DNA from: Galeopsis tetrahit | Lineage: Eukaryota > Streptophyta > Magnoliopsida > Lamiales > Lamiaceae | Length of the DNA: 64,000 nucleotides | NCBI GenBank assembly: GCA_963675135.1 | Contig: OY776120.1 | Span: 13,358,001 to 13,422,000, forward strand | Direction: 5' to 3' | Part shown: piece by piece, positions 33,418 through 44,316 of the stretch | How the letters are laid out: each line of letters starts with the position of its first letter | Position numbering within the stretch: position 1 is the first letter of the stretch | Notes under the pieces: model-generated | What the model was told of the DNA's origin: nothing | The model's database searches: none | What the model saw: only the letters and a program-made list of their open reading frames with translations | Program-made: the position numbers and the translations under genes

Positions 33418-33749
33418 CAGCTGAATCAGAATACATTGCTGCAGGGAGTTGTTGTACTCAATTATTATGGTTGCAAAAAATGTTTCATGATTATGGCTTA
33501 CCTAGTGATGTATTAACTGTGTATTGTGATAATACAAGTGCTATAAATATTTCAAAGAATTTAGTGCAACATTCATTAACAAAGCAAATAAGTATAAAAC
33601 GTCACTTCATTAGAGATCTTGTTGAAAAAGAAGTTGTTAAGTTGGAGTACATATCTACTGAAAAACAATTGACTGATATTTTCACCAAAGCTCTTGATGA
33701 CAAGAGGTTTTCATCCCTTCGAAAAACTCTTGGTTTGTGTAATATCTGA
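33375..33749 (+). pseudogene. Element E RNase H, C-terminal part
   Basis: Contains TAESEYIAAGSCCTQLLWL and YCDNTSAINIS, the conserved copia RNase H blocks, and ends LGLCNI. A small deletion near 33405 shifts the frame between this part and the one before. Confidence 0.85.
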
Positions 33750-33969
33750 AAATATGATCAAGGGTGTTGTATCAAATGTTGTAGCATTTGAGACAACACT
33801 AAGATAAAGTCTCTTATTTGTTTCCTTGCTTTAATTTTCGTAATTATTGAATTAATGAAATTCCTTGTGATTGCTATTTGAATTCTGAGTGACTTTTGAA
33901 TAATACTAAAAGAGCTTATACACCTCTCAAATGCTGAAAAAAGAAAAATCACTTATTAGATGCTTTATA

Positions 33970-34125
33970 AATCACTGAGTAACTATGGGACACGGAGCTC
34001 ACTACTACGATGATCTCTTTTCAAAAGGTGATATAAATTGCATCAAAATATTCACAAATCCATTGAGTAACTATGGGGCACGGAGTTCGCTGCTACAATG
34101 CACTCTTTTCAAAAGATGGATCAAT
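33970..34125 (+). repeat. Two 88-bp-spaced repeats between pol and env-like region
   Basis: GAGTAACTATGGG(A/G)CACGGAG followed by a CT(A/G)CTAC(G/A)ATG block and CTCTTTTCAAAAG occurs at 33977 and again at 34065. The spacer 33750-34686 otherwise shows no gene; the repeats may be RNA-level signals. Confidence 0.8.
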
Positions 34126-34686
34126 GTGAAGTGTGATTAAAAGAAAAAGAAATTAGAGCAACACATATGATGTAAAATCATGAAAAAACTGTGTTGAGGT
34201 GTATAGAATGCCAACAATAGTCGAAACACTCGTAAACTCAGATTCTTATCCCAATTTTCTAGGAATTTGTTATCTTTGATAATTATTAAATATTATCCTC
34301 TGAAATATTTAATTGACTAAGTCTTACCTTATTTTATTAATTCAGTTATTATTTCGCATTTAATTGTTTTTATTTCAGTAATTTTTATTCTCCCAACTTC
34401 ACACGATCATTTAGTTGGGAAGTTATCTCCACTACTGTTCTTCCCTCACTCTCAGAATCGTGTAACTCACACTTCTCAAATCTCCTTATAAGATGAATCT
34501 CCATAGTAGTGTTGGTAAATACATTAAAGGCTTTGTTAATTCTTTCAAGCACGGTAATTACAATTCATAAATTTATTTACAGCACTCAAGTATATCTATT
34601 ACCTATGTCACATCACTTTTCGCCTCACACTTTTGAATCTTTGATTTGCATTTATCTGTAGAACTCGAAAGGTCTCCAGAATTTAA

Positions 34687-36650
34687 TTGTTGTCTTGTTT
34701 TGTGTGTACAACCCTTATTATGCCTAACAATTCTCAGGATTATGCTGCACATTCGAACTCAAACTCCAGCAACAAAAATTCTCCAAATCCTCTCAACCTT
34801 CTCGCAGAAATGACATCCTCAAACTCTCCAAACTCACCAACATTCACTGTAGGAACCATTGTCGTTCCTTACTCCGATGAACAAACTCCCACACACTCAT
34901 CCCCTCTTGAGACTGTACCTTACAATCCTTTTAACATTCGCACAGAAATTGCGAATGCGAACGCAGCTGCTGCAACTTCAGCCCCTAAACCTCAAAATGA
35001 GCCCTCATCCGAAGCTGCCGCACCCGAAACTGCACCAGTAACTCTACACTTCCCTTTGGGCACCCCTTTCAACACCTTGAAAGATGCATTTAAAACCCTA
35101 AGCCTGAAAACAGCTCCCCTGTTCTAGTGCTTGAAGGAGAAACACTGGACAATGCCATGTTCAAAGGCGATGTGGGCATACAAGATCAAGTTGAATCTTC
35201 AGATGTAGAAGTTCTGGCCACCAAATTCGAAAGACTACACCAGCAGAAAAAGGGCAAAAAGAAAGTCATTGATGTTCCCACTGCAAGAAAATGGCCCGGT
35301 GGAAAAAGGAAGTCCCAAACGAACCTGGGCAAAATTGTTGATTATACGGGAAAAGGGAAGAAACCTCGAACTAATGGGAATGTGTCTGACCCTATTGCTG
35401 TTTCTGACTCTGAACCAGAGCCAGAACAAACTGCAGCTGAAGAAGAGGAAGTTAATGAGGATGATGTGGACGAAGTAGCCGAGGAAATGGAATAGGAGAG
35501 TGAACCCACTCCACCGATCCGACGATCAAAAAGGCTCCGAGAGCCTGAGAGTGTTGCCTCTCCGATGGCAACACCAGAGCCGTCTGTTCCTGAGTCCTCA
35601 TCCAGTGCTTCTGATGAAGATGCAAACGCGGTATTGTTCTCCTCTAATGATAGGAATAGTGACTCTGATGAGGATTATAATGATAAATCGAGCATACAGT
35701 ATAGAACAATTAAGACTAGACAAATTCTTAGTGAAAGGCTGATAAAAGATCCTGATTTTTAAGAGATGAATCTTATTGAGTGGTTTAAGAAAAGGTCATT
35801 GTTGCATGCCTTACAATTTTCTTGTCCTTACATTGTGGACTGGATATATGAATTCTATGCTAATATCCCTCAATTTGCTGGTGATCCAAATTCAACCAGA
35901 TATGATCATTTTTGGTTTAGAGGAAATAGACATATGATAACCCCTAGGAAAATCAATATTTTGCTTAAAACATAAATCATGGAGGATCCAGTTGTTACTT
36001 ACCATGATGTTATGATAAGCATCTTGACTGGGGGAGTAATCACCAAATGGAGGAGAATGATTTTGGCATCTAAACTGACTAGCCTATATTCTGTCTTGCA
36101 TAAATTGATTTGTTTCAATTGGTTGCCTACAACAAACAACACTACTCTCACCTTAGAACAGGTTGTTTTGATGTACACGATTGGACATTTGAAAAAGATT
36201 TAACCTAGGACAGGTTATGTTCACAAATATGATGACTTTCAAGTCTGACATGTCTGGAAGAGGCATTCTGCCTTACCCATGCCTTGTGTACAAATACCTG
36301 TTGGACAAAGCCTTTGACAGATTTGATGATGAGGTAGTTAGCAACTACATACCAGGCTTCAGCATTTGAAATAAGTTCTTAGTGAAAGGTGAACGGGTGG
36401 TTGATCTTCCCTTAAGAAGGAATGAAGATGAAGCAGGCCCAAGTACAACAGCCAGTGTTCCAGCAAATGATCCCATCCACAATACCACACTGCCCCCAGA
36501 AGGAGCTGACTCCTCTATTTACTTATCTTCCCACTATATAATGAGGCAGATTGATATTTTGCAGGGGTCTATTGTTAATTTGCAGCACTCTGTGGAGGAT
36601 CTTCTCATTCAAAAGAAATTTTGGATGGATCTCTTTTCCACTTAAACAGG
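34687..36650 (+). pseudogene. Element E env-like region, broken
   Basis: Downstream of pol, where SIRE1-type elements carry an env-like frame, lies a decayed coding region in pieces: 34687-35127 (Ser/Asn/Pro-rich; ATG at 34687 or 34720), 35127-35495 (basic KKGKKK and acidic EEEEVNEDD stretches), 35500-35762 (IRRSKRLREPE and Ser/Asp-rich part), 35766-36203 (FYANIPQF, FWFRGN, similar to domains labelled putative plant transposon protein) and 36382-36645 (coiled-coil-like end). I see no secure signal peptide or membrane segment, so a true envelope role is not shown. The placement and the low-complexity to globular layout are the grounds for the call. Confidence 0.65.
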
Positions 36651-36810
36651 GGGAGTAGCTGATAGTTCGCACAACCAGCCTACTAAAATTGTTGCTCCAC
36701 CTACTGTAGATGAACCGAATTCAGTTCCTGGCAGAACTCATGAACCTGTTGCTGACACTGCAATGACTGAAGAAGAGGATCAGGACATCCAGGATATGTT
36801 TGGTGATCTG

Positions 36811-37002
36811 TGATCTGGATGTATGATGAACTTGAAGACAGGGGGAGAGCTTACATTATGGGGGAGTATATGCAGATTATGGAGATGCAGCTGAAATTCA
36901 GCCCTGTGATATGGATGTATGATGAGCTTGAAGACAAGGGGAGAGCTTACACTATGGGGGAGTATATGCAGATTGTGGAGATGCAGCTGAAATTCAACCC
37001 AA
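36811..37002 (+). repeat. Two tandem 96-bp units with purine tracts
   Basis: GGATGTATGATGA(A/G)CTTGAAGACA occurs at 36817 and 36913; each unit holds two GGGG(G)AG tracts. It lies between the env-like region and the 3' end of E. Confidence 0.92.
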
Positions 37003-37105
37003 TCCTTTCCCATGTGTTAATTCAGTTCTTTTTTTGTTGTAAAAGCTCTGTACTTATGTTTTTTTTATTTCTCAAACTCTGATATTTACATTCTGTAGTT
37101 ATTTA

Positions 37106-37512
37106 GGGGGTGTTTACTTTGGGCTTTGAGTGGTTTTAAAAACCGGATTTTTGAAATCCTGGTTTTTTAAATCCCAATGAATAGTAATATGAGTGTTTCA
37201 TTGAGGTTTTGGAATAGTGAAGGATTTAACTTTATGTCAAATCAAGTTGTAAGATTAAATGAGTTTGTATTATTATATTATTGTTTGATGAGATTTTAAT
37301 GATTAGTTAAGTGTGTAATGATTAAATGTATTATATTATTGTATTATTATATTATTATAGTATTATTATATTATTGTTGAGAAAGAATATAATGATTGAA
37401 ATAATATTATATAGATATAATTTTATGTCAAATCAATATGTTTGATAGGGGTGGTTTTGAGTGGATCTTGAAATCCAAAACCTGATTTTTAAAACCAAAA
37501 GTAAACATAGCC
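37106..37512. mobile_element. Tourist-like MITE in element E (407 bp), TSD TTA
   Basis: The left end GGGGGTGTTTACTTTGGG and the inverted right end GGCTATGTTTACTTTTGG match. TTA flanks it at 37103-37105 and 37513-37515. Its core contains an ATTATTATATT-type repeat (37330-37380). Confidence 0.83.
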
Positions 37513-37696
37513 TTAGGATTTATTTTTGTTTAAGTTGTTTAAATCTAAACAAGTGTTTTTGGTTTAGATGTTGTTTATTTCTAATTTGATCTTATACAAC
37601 TTGTTACTTCATCTTTTTGAAATATCAATTGGGTAAATTTCTTAATCAATACTTCTGTTGTGTGAACTTCAATTGTGTTGATGTAGAAAGGTCAAA

Positions 37697-37707
37697 TTGG
37701 GGGAGAT
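37697..37707 (+). promoter_or_regulatory. Element E polypurine tract
   Basis: TTGGGGGAGAT directly before the 3' LTR, the usual plant copia plus-strand primer. Confidence 0.85.
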
Positions 37708-38480
37708 TGTTGATGTTGATATAAGTGTTTTGTTTAATGATCCAACACTAACAACCGAGTGTTGTGTTTGATGTTCCCAACACTTATGACAACATCATAA
37801 TTTGCCCTTCCTTTTCTCACTAACTCGTATCTTACGCTTGTTGTCTAATGATGTCCCCAGGGCAGTTAGAAGACGTGGGCAACACCAAGTCATGCCATTG
37901 CGTGGGAGTGAGAAGTTATTAGACATGGTATAATAAGTCCCTACATTCTAGGAGTGGTGGAGAGAAGTTACTTAAACCGCATGATCTCACGGCTGTGATG
38001 ATCATGGGAGTTGATGGCAGTTCGTCCATGATGCCTATAAATACAGAAGTTGCCTCAACACAAAATACACAAGAAGAAAAGCTGAAATCGATCATTACTC
38101 TATTGAACTCTATATACGCCTTTAGTTAAGAAAATCTTTGTTTCTTCTTGTAGATCTTCATACTATTGTAAACCCGAATAGTATTGTGTTAGATCATAGT
38201 CTTATTTACTAGGTTGTGTATATAGATCTATGAGGGAGATAGTTTCATAGAACTTAGTAAATCATATACACTTTCGTTGTGTTATTATACACCTTAAAGA
38301 GGTTGTACTCGTTTCACATATTTTTAATATAGTGAACATCATAGATTATTTTATAATCTATGCAAATTTTGAATACTTCTATTTTCAGTACGTGCATTTT
38401 AATTTCCGCTGCATAGTGTTGTTTGGACAGTGCCAACACGACAGACGACATCTCTGATTTCGCACGCACACACACTTTCA
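37708..38480 (+). repeat. Element E 3' LTR (773 bp)
   Basis: Same length as the 5' copy with scattered substitutions. It follows the polypurine tract directly and ends TTTCA before AATCC. Confidence 0.93.
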
Positions 38481-38662
38481 AATCCATTCATTTACTTTTT
38501 AATCCAAACAAGGGGAGTGGATTTAAATGGTGGATTTGAAATCCATAGATCAAATCTCTCCATCCAAACGGAACCTTATTTCATTTGAAATTCATCAATT
38601 TTTAAATTCCTTCATTTGAAATACATACTCAAATCAAATCCCCTTATCCAAACACAACCTAA

Positions 38663-39258
38663 TTGATAGTAAAAATAATTTAGTTTGCCTAGCTATTACG
38701 TAGGAGTACTATTTTAATTAATAATTAAATTTACCACTTTAAATTGCTTAGACAATAAAAGGTAAATTAAATAAAAGAAAAGAAACCTAGACCATAAGCT
38801 CACTATAAATTACTTAAGACATAATTGAGAGAAAGGAAAATAAAGAAATATAGGTTTTATTAATAAAGGATTACCGGTTGAATCTAATAGCTACGGTGGG
38901 GAGTACTAGAATTTGATGTCATCCAATACTTTATCTAATAGATAAATCGATAAGTTGAAGATGATAGTCTTCCGCAATTTTCAAATCATACATTGCCAAA
39001 TCATGTAAAAATACTTTGCAGCATATGTATATCGGACTTAAGATTATAAATTTGAGGTACGATCTTAAAAAAAAAAAAAAAAAAAGAGGAAGAGAGGATT
39101 TACAATAGATTTACAAAACTCAACACAGACCAGGGATTATAACAAAAGAAAGCAAGCAAGAATTCTATCTCAAACAAAAGGTAAAGGTAGGTTCTATAGT
39201 TCAATCCTCAAATGAAATTCAACGATCCAATTCTAAATTAGTCTTAAGCTATCCAAAT
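38663..39258. other. AT-rich spacer
   Basis: Contains a run of 20 A at 39067-39085. No gene recognised. Confidence 0.55.
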
Positions 39259-39263
39259 GTTGT

Positions 39264-40111
39264 TGTTACGATTGTTACGATAATTCCACTTTGACTGGAC
39301 GTATCCAATCACAAGCAAAACAATCTACCAATAATTCAATCCAACGAAGAACAGCAATTCACAAATATAAACAAAAACAGAAAACAGAGCACACGAAGAT
39401 TTAAGTGGTTCGATCTACGTGATCTACATCCACTAGACACACGACTTCAATCTGATTATATAAGAGATGTTTACACACTCATCACTCGGAAAGAGAATTT
39501 ATCCTCACTTCACTCGTGAACTCTCAACTCTCAAAACGAATGCTCGCAGGCGTCAAAGATTACAAATCGAAGTAATGGGGTATTTATAGATGTCAATGGT
39601 GATTGCAGCGTGTGTTGAAAGCGTGATCATTGCCACGTGGATTCTGTTACAACCATGTAACAACCTCACACCTTCAGCGTGACCCAGTCTGAAATGACCT
39701 CCTTGCCCTTCGCTTGTTTTCGCAATCAGACGACATCATCAGAAGATTGACCAGAAGACCTCCCTCTTCTTGTTCTACTCTTCTGATGACCAACACTTAG
39801 CCAAAATTAACTCTGCTAATAAAACTCGACTGATCTGGTCCGACGTCTACTTGTCTTCCCATCTCATCTGATTCTACGCAACCCCATCTCATCCGATTGG
39901 ACTCTTCCACATCATCTGATCTGGTCTAAGTTAACTTGTCTAACTCCACCAGCTGATACACCCAACAGCTGAGTCTATCAGAAGACTTCTATCGACTAAG
40001 TACCTCATCTGATCCGCCCAACAGACGAGTACAGTAGTAGACTAGAATCTACCTGATCCTACCAGACGAGTCGAACTCATCTGGTCTTAGAGATTTGAGA
40101 TAAACCTCACA
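39264..40111 (-). repeat. Element C 3' LTR (848 bp)
   Basis: Direct repeat of 47604-48452 with scattered substitutions. Contains the GATTTAAGTGGTTCGATC block shared with A and B. Confidence 0.93.
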
Positions 40112-40124
40112 ATTCTCCACCTTT
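40112..40124 (-). promoter_or_regulatory. Element C polypurine tract
   Basis: The minus strand reads AAAGGTGGAGAAT directly before the 3' LTR. Confidence 0.6.
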
Positions 40125-40234
40125 AGCTCAAAATCTCCACCTTGAACGAAACAGCTCCGATCTATTCTTCGCAAAGAACAGACTCCACTACTGATCTGCA
40201 GCCATCAGATCAGTAGCGTTCTCCGCAGAGGTCA

Positions 40235-41980
40235 CTAATGCAAACCAACTGACCTAAGACATAAACCAAACTTCTCTTTTGGTAATGCCTTAGTAAATGC
40301 ATCAGTAGGGTTCTCCTCAGTAGCTATCTTAACCACCTGGACGGTCCCCTTCTCCACAACGTCTCTCACAAAGTGTAGTTTCACATCAATGTGCTTGGTT
40401 CGTTCATGATACCCCTAATGCTTTGCGAGATGAATTGCGCTTTGATTATCACAGAAAACAGTCACACTGTTCTGAGATAAACCAAATTCCTTAAGAATCC
40501 CTTTCAGCCACATGCTTTCCTTAACTGCTTCAGTCAAGGCCACGTACTCCACTTCAGTAGTAGATAATGCAACTACAGATTGATGAATAGACCTCCAAGA
40601 CACAGCTGTACCAAATAGAGTGAACACATATCCTGTTAAGGACTTTCGAGTATCAACATTGGCTACGTAATCTGCATCCACGTATCCTACAAGTGCATCC
40701 CCCTCACTTGGCATCTTCTGAAATTTCAGACCCTTCTGTGCTGATCCCAGAACATATCTCATAACCCACTTAACCGTTTCCCAATAGCTTAAGTCTGGAT
40801 CACTCATATATCTGCTGATCACACTCATAGCATGAGTCAAGTCTGGTCTACAACACACCATAACATACATTAAACTCCCTACAGCACTGGCATAAGGTAT
40901 CTTGCTCATCTGAGTTCTGTCTTGGCTGTTCCTGGGACTCATCTGATTGGACAAACGATGATGTTGTCCAATAGGAGTAGAGACAGTCTTAGCCTTATGC
41001 ATTCTGAACCTCTCTAACACCTTCTGAAGATAAGTAGGTTGTCTCAGCAGAATAGACCCGTCTACTCTACTGATCTCCATCCCAAGAATCACTTTGGCGT
41101 CACCAAGATCTTTCATCTCAAACTCATGTTTGAGGATCTCCTTAACTTGATTAACACTATCAATAAACTCGCATGCTATTAACATGTCATCAACATACAA
41201 CAAAAGATAGGTAACACTAGTCCCAACCCGTCTGAAATAGACACAGCTGTCATACAAGCTCCTTGTAAAACCAGCTGAGCAAATGTACTCATCAAATCTC
41301 AAGTACCATTGTCTATGGCTTTGTTTCAGGCCATAGAGGGATTTTTTCAGTAGACACGCCTTGTCTTCCCCTTCTTCTATGTCCAACCCTTCTGGTAGCT
41401 TCATGTAGATCCTCTCGTCTAGAGATCCATGTAAGAAAGTTGTGGTCACATCCATCTGATGTAGCTCCAATTCATATTGAGCAACCATAGCTAACAAGAT
41501 TCTGATGCTAAAATACTTCACAACAGGTGAGAAGATTTTATTGAAATCAATACCTTCTTTCTGCGTAAATCCCTTAGCTACAAGCCCCGCCTTGTATCTA
41601 AACTTGCCACCCCTCTGAGCCTTCACCTTATTTTTATAGATCCACTTGCACCCAACCAACTTCTTGTTCTTGGGCCTCTGAACAATTTCCCAGGTCTGGT
41701 TCTTGTTCAGAGAAAGTAGCTCCTCCTCCATAGCAACTATCCACTTCTCCTTGTCATGGCAGCTGATGGCTTCTGAATAAGATTTTGGCTCCAGAGACTC
41801 CACCTCAAGAGCTGCACATAATGCAAATGAAACAATGTCAGCTTGTCCATACCTCTGAGGTGGGTGGACTTCTCGTCTGGTTCTGTCCCGTGCCAGCTGA
41901 TAATGTTGAAGATCATTCTCACTCTGAGGATCGTCCTCCTCTTCTGGATCAATATGTTCTTCAACTGGTCTTGTGGTGTC
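40235..41980 (-). pseudogene. Element C reverse transcriptase and RNase H
   Basis: An open frame of 462 codons (40415-41803) covers most of RT (WKWIYKNKV-type start, HQMDVTTTFLHG, LLYVDDMLIA) and RNase H (DADYVANVDTRKSLTG, STTEVEYVALTEAVKESMWL, CDNQSAIHLAKH). A TAG at 40412-40414 interrupts it; the frame then goes on to the natural end LCLRSVGLH with TAG at 40235-40237. The upstream part reaches the CACTA-like insertion at about 41980. The catalytic residues are all present, so this is one nonsense change from a full RT-RNase H. Confidence 0.87.
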
Positions 41981-43636
41981 AAGTATAGGCGAGGGGGACT
42001 CCCTGTCGCCAAAGTGTTCCTCGCTAGTTTATTGGCGAGGGCACCGTCGCAAATTAAAGAGGGCGCGTCCCCACTCGCGAATTAAAGAGGGCCTTTACCC
42101 TCGCCAATTTCATTAATTTAAAAAATTTTGAATTTTGGGTTTTGAACCCACAAGTCCCAACTAGCCAATTTAATGGCATTATCTCTCTCCCAAATACGCG
42201 CGAGAATCGAACCTGACCTCCGGAACGAGAAGAGTTTATGCGCTCCTTGTGTGTCGTTTAAGCTAGGAGCTTTAGTCGTTATGTTTTGAATGCAATTAAT
42301 ATATATATATATATATATTATAATTTTAGTTTTTTCTTCTTTCCTTTAAAGTAACTTGTTTATCTTTAAATTGTCAAAACACATCTAATATATTTATTTT
42401 TAAATGTGAAATTATAATATTATGTGTTACAAATAATTAATTATGTTTATTTTTGTTTTCCAATTATAAAATTAAAGTTACTTATTTATTTTTAAATTGT
42501 CAAAACATATTTAATATATTTATTTCTAAATGGAAAATTATAAAATTATGTGTTACAAATAATTAGTTGAGTTTAATGTTGTTCTCCAATTACATTTTTT
42601 TAATTCATGATTATTCAATAATTATGTTTAATTAATTTGTAATTAAATCATTGTTAGTAAAAATTATTTAAATATATATACCTTCAATATAATTAAAATT
42701 AAAAATTTAACATTAAAAATAAAAATCAAGTATCATTAATAATCAAAACTTAAAAATAAACACACCATTAAAATTGAAAGTAAAAGATAAATATTTAAAA
42801 TTTGGAAACTAAAGAAACTTGTTACTTTAAAAAATATTAAAATAATAGTTTATAATTATTATAATTGTACAAAAATAACTCTGCTGAATTTTCAACTTAT
42901 AACAATTATAAAATTTATAGATATAAACACCTTATTAATCTGATCCAATTTTAATTCATGATTATTCAATAATTATGTTTAATTAATTTGTTCCCCACAT
43001 ATATATAATTAACAATATTTAACTATTTAATTAATCAAATAATGATAATTAACTACTACCTTCGTCCCTGAAAAGTTTTCATAGTTACTCTTACGATATA
43101 CACGTATTTAACATTTATACAATATATTTTGGGGTCAATCATACACTCAATTAAACTACTTTATTTACTTTATATATAAAAGTTTGCAAAATTACATTTA
43201 GGACTTTAATTATTACACTTTTTATTAAACTTCGTTCCATCAAGTGAAGGTTTTTCAGGGACGGAGGGAGTATTAACCTAATTAACCATATCTAACAATT
43301 ACAGTAATATATATTAATTACAGTAATTAATATATAACCATTAGTATATATACTCCCTTGCATTCCGCCCTTGCCAACTTCCAAAAACCACCTGGGTTTC
43401 TTCTTTTCGCGAGGGGTATTAATTTTCGTCGCCAATTTGCGAGGGATTTTGGTATCCTCGTCAACGCGTTCGTAAATTGGCGAGTGCACTTTTTTCCACT
43501 CGTTAATTCGCGAGTGTGATTTCATCCCTCGCCAATTCCCTCTTTATTTGTGCCCCTCTTTAAATCCCTCGCCAAACAGTAAGGGTTTAATTCCCCTCTT
43601 TAACTCCCCTCTTTATTTCAGCAAAATTTTGTAGTG
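41981..43636. mobile_element. CACTA-like non-autonomous element in C
   Basis: The right end reads TTTTGTAGTG, the inverse of CACTACAAAA. The left end (TATAGGCGAGGGGGAC) has lost the CACTA tip or was worn. Both ends are full of subterminal repeats in opposite orientation: GGCGAGGG and TTAAAGAGGG words at 41986-42100, their inverses at 43400-43620. No transposase is coded. Between are an AT-rich core, a (TA)n run at 42299-42318, a tRNA-like piece (42195-42290, with a GAATCGAACCTG B-box inverse) and a Stowaway MITE. Confidence 0.62.
43056..43270. mobile_element. Stowaway MITE (215 bp) in the CACTA-like element
   Basis: The left end TACTACCTTCGTCCCTGAAAA and right end TTTTTCAGGGACGGAGGGAGTA are inverse to each other. 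TA lies on both sides (43054-43055 and 43271-43272). Confidence 0.88.
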
Positions 43637-44316
43637 TTGCTCCACCTCGACTTGTGTCTCGTCTGGTTGGTTATTAGCTGCACTAGTACTCGTACCAGTC
43701 TGTTCTGATAGAGGCATCCGACTCTCATCAAAAGTAACATCTCTGCTGATTATACACTTCTGCATCCCAACTTCGAGGCACCATAACCTGTATCCTTTCA
43801 CTCCTGAAGGATACCTAACAAACACGCATCCCAATGCTCGAGGCTCAAGCTTATCTTGCTTGACATGGGCATAAGCTGCACATCCAAATACCTTCAAATA
43901 ATTGTAATCGGCTGCACGTCTAGACCATAACTCCTCTGGGGTTTTGTATTTCACAGCAGAGGAAGGACTTTTGTTTATCATATATGCTGCAGTAGACACA
44001 ACCTCTCCCCAAAACGCCTTCGGCAGACAAGAACTGTTCAACATACACCTGACTCTCTCAAGTAGTGTCTGGTTCATCCTCTCAGCTACTCCGTTTTGCT
44101 GAGGGGTCCCTGTCACAGTCTTATGCCTTACTATTCCTTTCGATTTGCATAACGCATTGAACTATTCAGATAGGTATTCTAGACCGTTATCAGTTCTCAA
44201 ATGTTTGAGAGTCTTGCCTGTGACATTTTCACATTCAATGAGTTATTCCTTGAATTTCTCAAATGCTTCTGCCTTCAATTTCAGAATAGACACCCACACT
44301 TTCCTTGAGTAGTCGT
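43637..44316 (-). pseudogene. Element C integrase core
   Basis: The open part (to 44116) starts just after a damaged region and holds GTPQQNGVAERMNQTLLERV with the third catalytic residue (Glu), then the C-terminal block FGCAAYAHVKQDKLEPRALG and ISRDVTFDESRMP. Upstream (44117-44316) the same core continues with a stop near 44163. At 43637 it is cut by the CACTA-like element. Confidence 0.83.

Larger units (their letters stand above)
20037..38480 (+). mobile_element. SIRE/Maximus-like copia element E with env-like region
   Basis: Two 773-bp LTRs bound the element; target copies are AATCT (20032-20036) and AATCC (38481-38485), one base different. The order on the + strand is LTR, initiator-Met-type primer site, gag with two zinc knuckles, protease, integrase, RT, RNase H, a 0.9-kb spacer, a long env-like region, purine-rich repeats, polypurine tract, LTR. 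Without D (23248-31048) and one copy of its target site it is about 10.6 kb, a size typical of env-carrying SIRE-type elements. Many stops and shifts make it inactive. D and a small MITE (37106-37512) inserted later. Confidence 0.92.
19888..38575. mobile_element. Tourist-like MITE split by element E, TSD TTA
   Basis: Begins GGTTGTGTTTGGATGGAGGG, ends TCTCCATCCAAACGGAACC, flanked by TTA (19885-19887 and 38576-38578). Taking out element E and one target copy joins AGGATTTTAAATC with CATTCATTT, which matches the intact MITE read in reverse. Its own length is about 245 bp. Confidence 0.85.
19481..38659. mobile_element. Outer Tourist-like MITE, TSD TAA, split by nested insertions
   Basis: The left end (TTTGAATGGAGGGATTTGA at 19488) and the right end (CCTTATCCAAACACAACC) are inverse to each other and match those of the two inner MITEs. 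TAA flanks it (19478-19480 and 38660-38662), the 3-bp target usual for PIF/Harbinger-type elements. Its own sequence is the pieces 19481-19608, 19861-19884 and 38579-38659. It hosts the MITE at 19612-19857 and the one at 19888-38575. Confidence 0.75.

Noticed and set aside
34687..35495. Host nuclear protein gene (acidic and basic runs)
   Set aside because: It lies between the pol region and 3' LTR of one retroelement, on the same strand, and is broken like the rest of that element.
20036..38484. Non-canonical LTR ends (TTG...TTTC) for element E, from an AAATC flank on both sides
   Set aside because: Shifting the boundary by one base gives TG...CA in the 3' copy and AATCT/AATCC as targets. 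The relative at 12007-12799 ends CTCTCA in the same place, which supports the ordinary reading with CA changed to TA in the 5' copy.
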